The notes: generated by a model not told the origin, from the letters alone. A stretch of 64,000 nucleotides of DNA from Variovorax sp. Root411 (GCF_001425205.1 NZ_LMDW01000016.1:772586-836585), one strand, 5' to 3'; numbered from the stretch's first letter, positions 25,722-35,342 are shown. Program-made: numbers and translations.

Positions 25722-26506
25722 CTGTGAGTCCGGCGGCGGTCGCAACGACAGTGTTCAAGGAACTGGTGGCGCCACCCGCGTGGCGCACGGTCGACCTGAT
25801 TTCCGACCTGCACCTGCAGGCCGGCGAGCCCGCCACCTTCGAAGCCTGGCAGGGTTACCTGCAGACCACGCCGGCCGATGCGCTGATCATCCTCGGCGAC
25901 CTGTTCGAGGTATGGGTCGGCGATGACTCGGTCGACTCCCCTGGTTTCGAGGCACAGTGCGCCGAGCTGCTGCGCCGCGCCGCGCAGCGGCTGCCGGTGT
26001 TCTTCATGCGCGGCAACCGCGACTTCCTCATCGGCCCCGCGTTCGCGGCGCAATGCGGCTTCACGCTGCTCGACGATCCCACGGTGCTTGTGCTGCACGG
26101 CCAACGATGGCTGCTGAGCCACGGCGACGTCCTCTGCCTCGAGGACACCGAGTACCTCAAGTTTCGCGCGCAGGTTCGCACGCCCGAGTGGCAGGCCGCA
26201 TTCCTGGCCAGGCCGCTGGAAGAGCGTCGCGCGCTCGCACGTTCCATGCGCGTGCAGAGCGAAGACCGCAAGCGCAACCCCTCGACCATCTGGGCCGACG
26301 TCGACACCGCCGCCGCGCGCAACTGGCTGCAGCAGGCGAACGCCCACACGCTGGTGCACGGCCACACGCACCGCCCTGCCGATCACGACCTGGGCGACGG
26401 CCTGCGCCGCGTCGTGCTGAGCGACTGGGATGCGGCAGCGCATCCGCCGCGCGCGCAGCTGCTGTGCCTGTCCACCGTCGGCGCACAGCGCGTCGATCTG
26501 CGCTAG
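25718..26506 (+). CDS. lpxH: UDP-2,3-diacylglucosamine diphosphatase
   Basis: A 262-aa calcineurin-like phosphoesterase. LpxH hydrolyses UDP-2,3-diacylglucosamine to lipid X, an early inner-membrane-associated step of lipid A synthesis. All metal motifs are present in order: ISDLHL (D-x-H), ILGDLFEVWVGDD, MRGNRDFLIG, LLSHGDVLC and VHGHTHRP. The GTG at 25718 overlaps the ppiB stop (GTGA), a common coupled start. The N-terminus of about 20 residues before VDLISDLHL is somewhat long; a later start is conceivable but no other ribosome site is evident. Confidence 0.94.
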   Translation: MTVSPAAVATTVFKELVAPPAWRTVDLISDLHLQAGEPATFEAWQGYLQTTPADALIILGDLFEVWVGDDSVDSPGFEAQCAELLRRAAQRLPVFFMRGNRDFLIGPAFAAQCGFTLLDDPTVLVLHGQRWLLSHGDVLCLEDTEYLKFRAQVRTPEWQAAFLARPLEERRALARSMRVQSEDRKRNPSTIWADVDTAAARNWLQQANAHTLVHGHTHRPADHDLGDGLRRVVLSDWDAAAHPPRAQLLCLSTVGAQRVDLR

Positions 26507-26522
26507 CCGCGCGCCGCCGCCA

Positions 26523-27314
26523 ATGTTCAAGTGGCTGCGCCGCCTGCGCGCCCTGCCCCCGATTCCCGAAGCCGCCTGGCAGTCCGCGCTCAGCCGCTAC
26601 GCCTTCCTCGGCGCCCTGCCCGCCGCCGACCGGCAGCGGCTGCGCACGCTGACGGCCGAATTCCTGCGCGACAAGGAATTCCACGGCGCCAAGGGCTTCA
26701 CCATCACCAATGAAGTCGCGCTGGCCATCGCAGCGCAGGCCGTGCTGCCGGTGCTGCATCTCAAGGGCGGGCTGAACTGGTACGACGATTTCGTCGGCAT
26801 CGTCGTGCACCGCTCCGAGGTGGTGGCGCGCCGCAAGGTGGTCGACGAGGCCCAGGTGGTGCACGAGTACGGCGAAGTCGTGGCCGGCGAGGCCATGGAC
26901 CGCGGCCCCGTCATGCTGAGCTGGGACGACGTGCTGGCAAGCAGCATCACCAGCGAGCGCGGCTACAACGTCGTGATCCACGAGTTCGCCCACAAGATCG
27001 ACATGCGCAGCGGCGACGCCAACGGCTGCCCGCCGCTGCCCGCCGGCTTTGCAGGGCAGCGCAGTGCACGCGCAGCCCGTGCGGCGTGGCTCGCCGTGCT
27101 GCAGCCCGCTTACGAGGATTTCCGCGAGCAAACCATCAAGGCAGAGCGGTTCGGCGTCGAGGCGCCGTGGCTCGACGCCTACGGCGCCACCTCGATCAGC
27201 GAGTTCTTCGCGGTGGCATGCGAGGCCTACTTCGTGAACCGCCCGAACTTCGCCCGCGACTTCCCCGGCGTGCTCGCGCTTTTCGATGAATTCTTTATAC
27301 CTAAAAGTCCCTGA
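26523..27314 (+). CDS. mtfA: MtfA-family zinc peptidase
   Basis: A 263-aa protein of the MtfA (Mlc titration factor A) M90 peptidase family. The zinc site HEFAH is at residues 153-157 within NVVIHEFAHKIDM, and a downstream ISEFFAVACEAYFV supplies the third ligand region. The N-terminus MFKWLRRLRALPPIPEAAWQ and the LTAEFLRDKEFHGAKGF stretch are family-typical. In E. coli MtfA binds the sugar regulator Mlc; whether that partner exists here is unknown. The start was chosen at the ATG 16 bases after lpxH; upstream extension overlaps lpxH and is not conserved. Confidence 0.92.
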   Translation: MFKWLRRLRALPPIPEAAWQSALSRYAFLGALPAADRQRLRTLTAEFLRDKEFHGAKGFTITNEVALAIAAQAVLPVLHLKGGLNWYDDFVGIVVHRSEVVARRKVVDEAQVVHEYGEVVAGEAMDRGPVMLSWDDVLASSITSERGYNVVIHEFAHKIDMRSGDANGCPPLPAGFAGQRSARAARAAWLAVLQPAYEDFREQTIKAERFGVEAPWLDAYGATSISEFFAVACEAYFVNRPNFARDFPGVLALFDEFFIPKSP

Positions 27315-27338
27315 ACGCTCGCCCACTCTTGTTGGCAT

Positions 27339-27355
27339 GCTATTCATTCAATAGC
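27339..27355. repeat. Small AT-rich palindrome GCTATT-N5-AATAGC
   Basis: A 6-bp inverted repeat with a CATTC loop lies in the 94-bp gap after mtfA, in a locally AT-rich patch. It resembles the short GCTAT-type dispersed repeats I recall from Comamonadaceae genomes. No T-tract follows, so terminator function is doubtful. Confidence 0.35.
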
Positions 27356-27408
27356 AACTCCATCGGTACCATAGACGGGTTAACAACTCGTTTAAAAAGG
27401 TAAACAAC

Positions 27409-28005
27409 ATGAGGGATTGGCTCTATCAGCTCACGGGCAAGGCGTGGCTTGCACTGGTTTTCGGCATCGGCATCCTGGGTTGGGCAGGTTATGCGCAGTT
27501 CAAGGCTGGTTCCGACACGCACGGCGCCGCCGTGGAAGACCTCGTTGCCAGGAGCGGCAAGATCGTCAGCGGCAGCGAAGTCACCGAAACCACCAAGCGC
27601 CGTCGCGGCGGCAGTACCACGCGCCACTATTTCGTGCTCGACGCCAAGGTTGCCGACGGCAGCACCGAAAAATGGCGCGTCGACTACGCAATCGGCCGCA
27701 GCAAGCTCGAACCGCTGATCGACGAATCCGTCGAAGTACGCATCGATCCCTCGGACAACAACCTTGTCTACGAAGTGAAGCTCAAGGGTCAGCCCGTGGT
27801 GAAGCTGGCCGATGTGCAGAAGATCATGGAAAGCAAGGACCAGGCTGCGGCATCGAGTGCCACGGACAAGGGCACGCTGATCGCCGGCGCCGTCGCCCTG
27901 CTGCTGGGCATCGGCGGGCTGTTGATCCGGCGCAGGATCGGCGACGGCTACCAGGCCGAGCAGGCTGCCGCCGTGCAGACGCCCGTCATCGGCGAGAAGG
28001 TTTGA
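27409..28005 (+). CDS. DUF3592-like membrane protein
   Basis: A 198-aa protein with an N-terminal hydrophobic helix (about residues 11-31, AWLALVFGIGILGWAGYAQF), a soluble domain (about 35-150) with the DUF3592-like core TRHYFVLDAKVADGSTEKWR and VEVRIDPSDNNLVYE, and a second helix (about 155-173, TLIAGAVALLLGIGGLLI) followed by RRR. The topology places the middle domain outside the cytoplasm or between the two helices. The biochemical role of this family is unknown. The ribosome site is AAAGG, and a strong bidirectional terminator follows the stop. Confidence 0.82.
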   Translation: MRDWLYQLTGKAWLALVFGIGILGWAGYAQFKAGSDTHGAAVEDLVARSGKIVSGSEVTETTKRRRGGSTTRHYFVLDAKVADGSTEKWRVDYAIGRSKLEPLIDESVEVRIDPSDNNLVYEVKLKGQPVVKLADVQKIMESKDQAAASSATDKGTLIAGAVALLLGIGGLLIRRRIGDGYQAEQAAAVQTPVIGEKV

Positions 28006-28035
28006 ACGGATCGACATTCGATTCAACCCCCAAAG

Positions 28036-28065
28036 AAAAAGGCGCCCCCGCGGGGGCGCCTTTTT
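28036..28065. terminator. Bidirectional rho-independent terminator
   Basis: AAAAAGGCGCCCCC and its exact complement GGGGGCGCCTTTTT meet with almost no loop, giving a strong GC stem with A- and T-tracts on either side. It separates the convergent DUF3592 and DUF349 genes. Confidence 0.93.
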
Positions 28066-28091
28066 CGTGGCCCTGACTTTCGGCCGGCCGC

Positions 28092-30953
28092 TTACTTGCG
28101 CAGCAGCGCCTTCAGTGCGTTCTGCAAACGTCGCGCGCTGGAGGCATCGTGCGCCGCGGCCAGAACCTTGCCGGCATCCTGGCCCCAGGTCTGGTCGGGC
28201 GCCGGGTCGCCACGCTTCGTGAGCAGCTTGAGCTGCAACGCGCGGCGCGCGTCGAGCTGCTCGGCCGGCGTCGGCACTTCGGCTGCCATTTCGAGGCGCA
28301 GCAATGCTTCGGCGGCGTCGGGTGCGGCGGCCGTCGGCGCGGAGCCGATGGCTTGCGACCAGCCACTGCGCACGGCGGGCGTGACTGCGCGGCCCAGCTC
28401 CTGAATGCTCGGCAGGCGGCTGGCGTCGCGCTGTTCCCATGCGCCCAGCACCTGGGTCAGCGCTTCGCCATGCGCCTGCGCGGCGAGCTTGCGCAGTGCC
28501 ATGTCGGCGCGTTCGAGTGCTTCGCGCTGCGCGCGGAAGGCTGCATCGCCCAGGCGCGGGCCCCGGTCTTCGAAACGCGGCGGACGGTCACCGAAACGGC
28601 CGGCAGGTGCGCCCCGATCGCCGCGTGCATCGGAGCGCGGAGCACCGCGATCGCTCGAGCGGCCCGGACCGCCAGCGCCTGGCCGGCCGCCTTCGCGCCG
28701 ATCGCCGAACCGGCCACCTGCACCACGGGCTGCGGGCGCCGCTTCGGCCTTCTTGCTGCTGGGGCGGTCGTCGCCGCGCATGGCCACGACGGGCTTGGGC
28801 GCGGGCTTCGGTGCCGCAGCAGGCGCTTCGACAGCGGCAGCTTCGCCAGCGTCATGCGCCGGGCCATCGGCACGTGCCGAGGCATCGGCACCGTCGACGG
28901 GCGCCACGAGATCGATCGAAGCGGCAGGCGCCTGGCTTGCGTGCGTGCCGGGCGAGGCTTCCGCATCGCTCGGGCTCGGCGCCTGCTCCGCGCTTTCGCC
29001 GAATTCAGCGGCGGCCTGACCCGGAGCCTCGACCTCGGTCGCGCCGACCGACGGACCGTCGCTCGCAACGGCGGCCTGCTCGGTCTTCGGTGCGGGCGGC
29101 GGCGCTTCACCGCGCATCGCGGCTTCCAGCCGGGCAATGGCGGCACGGATCTTCTGCACGTCGCCGCCGGCATTGGCTGCGTCGAGTGCCTTGGACGCGT
29201 CGAGCACATGGCGGTCGTGCTCGCTCATCGCGGACGACGCCTTTTCGCGCTCGGCCGTCTTGCGGTTGAAGGCTTCGTCGATGGGCGCGCGGAATGCGTC
29301 CCACATTTTCTGTTCGTGGCGGCGGTCGAGCGGCACGCTCTGCGCCTCGGCCTGCCAGCGCTGCTGCAGCGCCTTGACGGCATCGATGCGCAGCATCGGC
29401 TGGGCGCCGAGTTCGATCGCCTCGGCGATCATCGCCTGGCGGCGTTCGACGCTGGCCTTCTGCGCGGCCTCGAACGGTGCGCGGGCCGCGCCAAAGGCTT
29501 CGTTCCACTGCGGCTGCAGCTCGGCGAACACCTTCTCGCCCACATGGCCGCCGTCCCGCCAGCGGTCGGCGAACTGGTGCAGCGCGCGGTTGTGCGCCTT
29601 CAGGTCGGTGGCGCCGGCATGTTCGGCGGCCCAGGCCTTGACTTCTTCGATCAGCGCGACGCGGTGCGCGCGATGCTCGGCCGCATCGGCGCGGACCTTC
29701 TCGAGCCAGGCCTCGACCACCTTGTGGGCTTCGTTGCAGGCTTCGTCGAAGCGCTTCCAGAGCGCGTGGTTGGGCACGCCGCCCTGGTCGGCCTGCTTCC
29801 ACTGGTCGCGCAGGGCGCGCAGGGTTTCCTGCATCTTGCGGCCGCCGAGGGCCTGGCCTTCGGGACGCTTGAGCAGGCCTTCAGCCTTTGCGACGAGGTC
29901 TTCGCGCACCTTGTCGGCGCTCCAGCGCTGCCACCCTTCGAGTTCGCCGGCGGCCACCAGCGCGGCATGCACGCGGGCTTCGAGCGGCGCCTCGACCAGC
30001 TTGCCGTGCTCCTTGAGCACGGCGCGCAGCGCAGCGGCCGCGCCGGCGCTGGCCTTGCCGTGGCCTTCGGCGGTTTCCTGCTCGAGCTTGGCGAGCGCGG
30101 CCTGCACCGCGTCCTGCGCAGCGGCGCGCACGGCCGGGTCGACCTTGGGGGCGGCGGGGCGAGCGGGGGCGGCGGGCTTTGGCGCCACGACCTCGCCGCG
30201 CGCAGCGCGCAATTCATCGGCCCACACGGGCACGGGCGGCAGCGGTGCGGCGGCATCGGCTGCGGCCGCGACAGCCTGGGCCAGCGCGCTGTGGAATGCG
30301 TCGGACACCACCAGCAGTTGCGACTTCGACGATTCGAGTTGCGGCGCGAACTTGGCGTCGAGGCTGGTCCAGTTGTCGTCAGCCGTGATCTCACCCGCCT
30401 GCTGCTGCCAGTGGGCCACGTCGGCGCGCAGCGATTCCTCGGCGGCCTGGGCGTCCTGCCAGCCCTTGGTGGACAGCACCTCGAAGCGCTGCGCCAGCAG
30501 CACGGCGGCTTCGCGGTGCACCTGGGCACGGTGCTGCAGGTCTTCGATGCCCTTGACGCGTTCGGCCAGCCTGGCCTTCAGGCCGGCCAGCGGTTCGCGC
30601 GACAGTGGCGCGCCGGCCTTGGCGGCGTCGCGCTGCCAGGCCAGTGCATCGGCAATGTTGAGCTTGGACTGGCCCAGCAGCGCCTCGGCCTTTTGTGCCC
30701 ATTCGGCGGCGATGGCCTCCTGGCCCTTGGCGCGCTTGAGTTCGTCGAGCTTTTCGCGCAGCAGGCGCGCGGCGCCCTTGTCGCGGCCGCTCAGCTCCTT
30801 GAAGACCTCCTGCATCTGCTCGGGCGCGGGGTTGCCCGCGAGCCAGTCGCGGATGCGCGCGGCGCGCTCCCCGGAAGTCGGCGCGGTGAAGGCGCCGCCG
30901 GTGAGCGTGTCGAGGGCCTGAAGGTCGTGTGGCTTGGAAGAAGTAGAGGTCAC
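28092..30953 (-). CDS. Large DUF349-repeat protein
   Basis: A protein of about 953 aa, mostly alpha-helical, with several DUF349 units in the first two thirds; the recurring pattern is LRDQWKQAD, LWKRFDEACNEAHK, LQPQWNEAFGAARAPFE and LQQRWQAEA. A disordered Ala/Pro/Gly-rich linker (about residues 610-790), including RRGGRPGAGGPG-like basic repeats, precedes a final helical domain. DUF349 function is not known to me; structural or nucleic-acid-associated roles are guesses. The start is uncertain: GTG at 30953 gives a short, plausible N-terminus, while GTG at 31028 would add 25 residues; neither has a strong ribosome site. A good promoter lies at 31103-31130. Confidence 0.85.
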   Translation of the reverse strand: MTSTSSKPHDLQALDTLTGGAFTAPTSGERAARIRDWLAGNPAPEQMQEVFKELSGRDKGAARLLREKLDELKRAKGQEAIAAEWAQKAEALLGQSKLNIADALAWQRDAAKAGAPLSREPLAGLKARLAERVKGIEDLQHRAQVHREAAVLLAQRFEVLSTKGWQDAQAAEESLRADVAHWQQQAGEITADDNWTSLDAKFAPQLESSKSQLLVVSDAFHSALAQAVAAAADAAAPLPPVPVWADELRAARGEVVAPKPAAPARPAAPKVDPAVRAAAQDAVQAALAKLEQETAEGHGKASAGAAAALRAVLKEHGKLVEAPLEARVHAALVAAGELEGWQRWSADKVREDLVAKAEGLLKRPEGQALGGRKMQETLRALRDQWKQADQGGVPNHALWKRFDEACNEAHKVVEAWLEKVRADAAEHRAHRVALIEEVKAWAAEHAGATDLKAHNRALHQFADRWRDGGHVGEKVFAELQPQWNEAFGAARAPFEAAQKASVERRQAMIAEAIELGAQPMLRIDAVKALQQRWQAEAQSVPLDRRHEQKMWDAFRAPIDEAFNRKTAEREKASSAMSEHDRHVLDASKALDAANAGGDVQKIRAAIARLEAAMRGEAPPPAPKTEQAAVASDGPSVGATEVEAPGQAAAEFGESAEQAPSPSDAEASPGTHASQAPAASIDLVAPVDGADASARADGPAHDAGEAAAVEAPAAAPKPAPKPVVAMRGDDRPSSKKAEAAPAARGAGGRFGDRREGGRPGAGGPGRSSDRGAPRSDARGDRGAPAGRFGDRPPRFEDRGPRLGDAAFRAQREALERADMALRKLAAQAHGEALTQVLGAWEQRDASRLPSIQELGRAVTPAVRSGWSQAIGSAPTAAAPDAAEALLRLEMAAEVPTPAEQLDARRALQLKLLTKRGDPAPDQTWGQDAGKVLAAAHDASSARRLQNALKALLRK

Positions 30954-31102
30954 TGCGCGAAATCGTTGTCTTGGTAGAGAAAGCGAAGGCGCCGGCAAAG
31001 GCCGGCGCACATCGATATTTTCACCCACTTGCGGTTGGCCGCTGAATTCCGTCCTGAAACGGTGGCGAACACGGGTCGTGGGCGGGAGGTTAACGAACTA
31101 CA

Positions 31103-31130
31103 TATATAGCAAGCTGAAGAAAAAAACCAA
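31103..31130 (-). promoter_or_regulatory. Sigma-70-type promoter for the DUF349 gene
   Basis: On the minus strand TTGGTT (31130-31125) and TATATA (31108-31103) are separated by 16 bases in an unusually AT-rich patch. Transcription would begin near 31096, leaving a leader of about 140 bases to the preferred start at 30953, or about 70 to the start at 31028. Confidence 0.55.
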
Positions 31131-31154
31131 GTCCCGTGGACGGATCGCCGCGCC

Positions 31155-34100
31155 TCACCTCATGGTCAGGCTGAGCTCGGCGCCCGGCTTCCAGTCGCCG
31201 CCGCTGGCGCTGGTGCGCACGGCGCCCAGGAACAGGCGCTCGCTGGGCAGCTTCTTCGCGAGCAGGTAGTCGCGCACGGCCGCGCCGCGTTCGACCGCGA
31301 GCTGGCGCATCGACTCTTCGTCGACCGGCACGCTGGCGAACAGCAGCTTCTCCATGTCCGGAACCGGAAGGTCTTTCGCCAGGCCGACGAGGTTGCGCGG
31401 CTTGGTGATGTCAGCGCGCTTGTACACGGCGGTCAGCAGCGCGGGGTATTCGGCATCGGTGACGGGCGGCACCTCGGTGCCGGTCTCCCCGCCGCGCACG
31501 GCGACCCGGCGCTTCTCGGCGTAGGCGAGTTGGCGCACGCGCTGGCGCTGGTAGGCGTCGCGCTCCTTCTCGAGGCTGGAGGTGCCGACCACCGTCATCT
31601 GCAGCGTGGGCCGGTCGGTCAGCGCCTTGGCGACCTTGTCGAGGCCCTCCTTGGCAGTGACGCCGAGTTCCGAACTGCCGGGCTCGAAAGTAATGGCGCT
31701 CGATTCGTCGCTGCCGCCGCCGAGGCCGCCTGTAAGCAGGCGGAACGGCGCCGTCGCGGCCTTGGCGATCAGGTTGACCACGGCCTTCCAGATCAACGGA
31801 CCGACGCTGAACTGCGGATCGTTGAGCGACCCGCTGAGCGGCAGGTCGACGTCGATCACGCCGTTGCGGTCGGCCAGCAGCGCCACGGCCAGCTTGACCG
31901 GCAGGCTGCTGGTGGAGCCTGCCACTTCGTCGCCGAACTGCAGCTGGTTGAGCACCAGCTTGTTGGTGGCCGTCAGTTGCCCGTCCGGCGCAACCTTGTA
32001 GTTGACGTCCATGCTCATCTTGCCGCGCTCGATGCCGTGGCCGGCGTAGCGCACCGAGTACGGCGACAGCGGAGCGAGGTCGAGGTCGCGCATCTTGGCG
32101 GTGACGTCGAGTTCGAGCGGCTTGGCCAGCGGGTTGAGCTTGCCGGTGATTTCCAGCGCCGCAGTCTGCTGCGCCTTGCCGCGCAGTTCGAGGTCTGCCA
32201 GCGCGGGGCGGCCGCCCTCGCCCTTGGGCGGGTTCGACGAGAACGAACTGAGCTTGCCTGTCAGCTCGCTGAGGTCGGCCGAGTAGTTGGGCTTGACGAA
32301 CAGGTCGGTGAAGTCGATCTTGCCGTTGACCAGGCTCATCGGGCCGAAGTTGATGATGGGCGCGGGGCCCGCGTCGGCCGCCGGAGCGGGCGCTGCTGCG
32401 GTCGCCACTGGCTTGGAGGATGGAGGTGCGCCGCCGACCATCTCCTCGGCCGACACCGGCGCCCCTCCCGCGGGTTTCTGCGCGGATGCCCGGGCCGTGG
32501 TGGTGGAGGTTCCGCCCGGGCCCTTGCGGGTACTGGCCTCGCCGGCCGCCGCCGCAGCCGCGTTCGCCTCGGCCTCGCCCTTCTTGGTCAGGCTCGACAG
32601 GTTGAGCCGGCCGGTCGGGTCGACGATCACGCGGGCGAAGAAGTCGGTCAGCGTGGTTTCGCGCACGTCCACGTTCGGCGGGGCGTTGGGCGCCATGCTG
32701 ACCTGCAGGCCACGCAGGCTCAGGGTCTTCCAGCTCAGCAACTGGTTGGTGTTGCGGTCGAAACCGGGCGACTGCGTGAGGGAGACACTGTTGGCGCGGA
32801 AGTCGTCGAGCGCGGTGTCGCCGGCCAGCTTCAGGCTCATGCCCGCCGGCGACGTCGCATAGCGCACCGTGCCGCGGTAGCTCGCGAAGGCGCGCCGGAT
32901 GTCGACGTTGAGCGCGTCCGCGTAGTAGGCCTTGAAGGTATGCGCGGGGAACGACGCCACCTCGAGCCGGCCTTCGGCCGCGAGCGGTTTGAGCACCACG
33001 TTGCCCTTGTAGTCGAAGCGGCCCGGCTCGGAGCGCCCGGAGCCGATGCGGCCCGAGACTTCCAGCGGCGACGCCGTATTGGTTTCAGGTGCGATCTTCT
33101 GGGCCTGAAGCTTGAAGGCAGTGACTTCGACGGCCACCGGGGTGACGCCGGCCTTGTCCGCATAGGAAAGCGCACCGTTGTCGATCGCCAGCGTACCGAT
33201 GGTCAGCGCCCAGGGCTTGGTGTTGGCGCCCGGTTTCGGCGTCTCGGCGCCTGCGGGCTTGGGCGCAGCGACCTTGGCTTCGGCCTCCTTGGCGCCGCCG
33301 CCGGCCGGCGTCTTGAGCCAGCGCTCGAACATCCAGCGCTTCTCGCTGTCGCGCTCGACGCGCACCTTGGGGTTGGTCGCGGTGAACGAGGCCACGTTCA
33401 ATGTGTGCTTCGTCATGTCGGCCTCGGCATCGACCAGCTCGAAGCGGCCGACGCTCGCCAGCGCGGTCTTGGCCTGGGTCAGCGCGAGCCCATCGGCGGA
33501 CAGGCGGCGCGCCTTGAATTTCAAGTCGGGCTGGGCCCAGGCGATGTCGATCTGCCCGCTGAGCTTGCCGTCCAGCGTGGGCTCCAGGCTTTGTGCCAGA
33601 TAAGGCGCGGCCAGCGACAGCGGCAGTGCGTCGACCTCGGTCTGCACGTCGGCCACCTTGTCGGTGGCGCTGCCCTTGAACTTGAGCGAGGCGCCGGCAA
33701 TGGACGTGCTGCCGTTGAATGCGGCCGGCTTTTCCATCGGCCAGGCGACGCCCGTGACGTCGATGCCCAGGTCGGTCAGGTCGACGGCCGCGGCCGGATT
33801 GGTGGTTTCATCGCGCCAGCCGATGCGCCCGCCGTCCAGCGCCAGCTTGTCGACCTGCACTTTCAAGGCCGGCTTTTGCGCCGGCTTGCCGGCCGGAGCG
33901 CTCGCCGCGGCGGCCGGCAGCGGCGCCGCCTTCTCGGTCGCGCCAGTGGATGGATCGGTGGCCAGCAGATTGAGCTTGCCGGCCGCATCGCGCGCCACCG
34001 CCAGCTGCGGCTTGACCAGCGCGACTTCGCTCAGATGGAACACCGATTCCAGCGGGCGCACGTCGGCCAGCGCCAGCTTGAGCGAATCGAAGGCCAGCAG

Positions 34101-34970
34101 GTCGCGGCCGCGCGCATCGGCCACCTTGGCGGTGTGAGCCTCGACCGTGCCGGTGATCCTCAGGCCGGTGGTCTCCGCTTGTTCGAAGCCGATCTTCAGG
34201 TCGGCGTCGAGGCTGCCCGCCTGCAGGCGCACCGGCAGGCCGCCGGGGATGTAGCCGAGGTACGGCACCAGGTCGAGCCCCTTGAACTGCACGTGGGCGT
34301 CGGTCTTGCGGTTGTTGGCGAAGGGCGTGGTGAAGGCGGCCGAGTCGAACTTTCCACCATTGAGCGCGAAGGCCAGCTTGGGCTCGGTGTTGATGTCGCG
34401 CTTGGAATCGAGGTTGCTCAGGAACGGCACCTTGAGCACGAAGTCGCGCAGTTCGTGCTTGCGCTTGACCGTCTGGTCGTCGAAATCGACCGAGCCGCCG
34501 TTGATCGCGATGTTGTAGATGGCAAAGCGCGCGGGCTTGGCGTTCGGATCGGGCGGTGGGCCGGCCGAGAGCTTGGCCAGGATGTCGTCGATGTCGTATT
34601 TGCCGTCGGTCAGGTGCGTGAGCAAGATGGCGGGGCCGTCGATGGTGACCGCGTCGATCACCGGCGCAAGGCGCAGGAGCGACTGCAATTCGGCATCGGC
34701 GTAGATGCGGTTGATGGCCACCTGCGGCTTGCTGCCGTCGGCGGTGGCAATGCGCAGATCGCTCAGCGCGAGTTCGAGCGTCCAGGGTTTGAAATCGATC
34801 TTTCCTACTGTTACCTGGCGCCCGAGCTTCTCGCTCGCGATCTTCTGGAGCTGGCTTTTGGCGATCGGCGGCACTGCCAGCCAGGCGATGGCCCAGAAGG
34901 CCAGCAGAACCAACACCGCGACGACCCCACGCCGCACCCATTTGTTTTGTTTGATCGAAGCAAAGTCCAT
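31155..34970 (-). CDS. DUF748 / AsmA-like envelope protein
   Basis: A 1,271-aa protein with one N-terminal membrane helix (about residues 13-33, VVAVLVLLAFWAIAWLAVPP) and a very long beta-rich extracytoplasmic body. DUF748/AsmA-like repeats recur, such as LGRQVTVGKIDFKPWTLEL near the start, and NGGSVDFDDQTV, NGALSYADKAG and NGKIDFTDLFVKPNYSADL along the length. Low-complexity Ala/Pro/Thr linkers interrupt them. The last 120 residues (SSELGVTAKEGLDKVAKALTD, then QRVRQLAYAEKRR) look OmpA-like. AsmA-family proteins are thought to support lipid or outer-membrane assembly; that role is inference here. ATG at 34970 was chosen because it starts the membrane helix region; no ribosome site is obvious, and a terminator-like hairpin lies 46 bases upstream. 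Confidence 0.88.
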   Translation of the reverse strand: MDFASIKQNKWVRRGVVAVLVLLAFWAIAWLAVPPIAKSQLQKIASEKLGRQVTVGKIDFKPWTLELALSDLRIATADGSKPQVAINRIYADAELQSLLRLAPVIDAVTIDGPAILLTHLTDGKYDIDDILAKLSAGPPPDPNAKPARFAIYNIAINGGSVDFDDQTVKRKHELRDFVLKVPFLSNLDSKRDINTEPKLAFALNGGKFDSAAFTTPFANNRKTDAHVQFKGLDLVPYLGYIPGGLPVRLQAGSLDADLKIGFEQAETTGLRITGTVEAHTAKVADARGRDLLAFDSLKLALADVRPLESVFHLSEVALVKPQLAVARDAAGKLNLLATDPSTGATEKAAPLPAAAASAPAGKPAQKPALKVQVDKLALDGGRIGWRDETTNPAAAVDLTDLGIDVTGVAWPMEKPAAFNGSTSIAGASLKFKGSATDKVADVQTEVDALPLSLAAPYLAQSLEPTLDGKLSGQIDIAWAQPDLKFKARRLSADGLALTQAKTALASVGRFELVDAEADMTKHTLNVASFTATNPKVRVERDSEKRWMFERWLKTPAGGGAKEAEAKVAAPKPAGAETPKPGANTKPWALTIGTLAIDNGALSYADKAGVTPVAVEVTAFKLQAQKIAPETNTASPLEVSGRIGSGRSEPGRFDYKGNVVLKPLAAEGRLEVASFPAHTFKAYYADALNVDIRRAFASYRGTVRYATSPAGMSLKLAGDTALDDFRANSVSLTQSPGFDRNTNQLLSWKTLSLRGLQVSMAPNAPPNVDVRETTLTDFFARVIVDPTGRLNLSSLTKKGEAEANAAAAAAGEASTRKGPGGTSTTTARASAQKPAGGAPVSAEEMVGGAPPSSKPVATAAAPAPAADAGPAPIINFGPMSLVNGKIDFTDLFVKPNYSADLSELTGKLSSFSSNPPKGEGGRPALADLELRGKAQQTAALEITGKLNPLAKPLELDVTAKMRDLDLAPLSPYSVRYAGHGIERGKMSMDVNYKVAPDGQLTATNKLVLNQLQFGDEVAGSTSSLPVKLAVALLADRNGVIDVDLPLSGSLNDPQFSVGPLIWKAVVNLIAKAATAPFRLLTGGLGGGSDESSAITFEPGSSELGVTAKEGLDKVAKALTDRPTLQMTVVGTSSLEKERDAYQRQRVRQLAYAEKRRVAVRGGETGTEVPPVTDAEYPALLTAVYKRADITKPRNLVGLAKDLPVPDMEKLLFASVPVDEESMRQLAVERGAAVRDYLLAKKLPSERLFLGAVRTSASGGDWKPGAELSLTMR

Positions 34971-35015
34971 CAAGGGAGTGTGCCGCAAACGGATGGCCAA
35001 TCCAGAAGCAAGAAA

Positions 35016-35051
35016 GCCCGGCAACGCGACGGAATTGTCTTGTTGCCGGGC
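35016..35051 (-). terminator. Terminator-like hairpin in the DUF748 leader
   Basis: GCCCGGCAAC and GTTGCCGGGC form a perfect 10-bp stem with a 16-base loop; on the minus strand it is followed by TTTCTT. It lies only 46 bases before the DUF748 start, with no minus-strand gene upstream, so it could be an attenuator, or the end of a small minus-strand RNA. The T-tract is imperfect. Confidence 0.5.
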
Positions 35052-35342
35052 TTGATGGCGGGCCCAAAACCCATGCCATCGATTCGCGCGACCGGAAGTC
35101 AATGGTTCCTGCCGTGCTGGCAGCAAGAGATTGCCACCATGGATCCTCGGCCGCTGAGCCCTTGACTTGCACCTCGGGCTGCCGGACCTCGGAAAACACC
35201 TGAAAACTCAGGCCCGTCCAGATTAGGCGTCGCACCCTCGGATTGCAAACGCGTTTTGCCAAGGGGTTTCCCGTAAGCCTAAACACCTCTTGCCAGTCGA
35301 TTTTTTAACCATTTATTAGCATAAAGAAACAATTTCTTATGC

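Noticed and set aside
28149..35165. Very long plus-strand open frames (up to about 1,200 codons) opposite the DUF349 and DUF748 genes
   Set aside because: Their translations are low-complexity His/Arg/Gly/Ala-rich with no domain, and they mirror the codon pattern of the real minus-strand genes. Very high GC makes such antisense frames common; the same applies opposite dnaE (54752-58312) and pilY1 (38983-42018).
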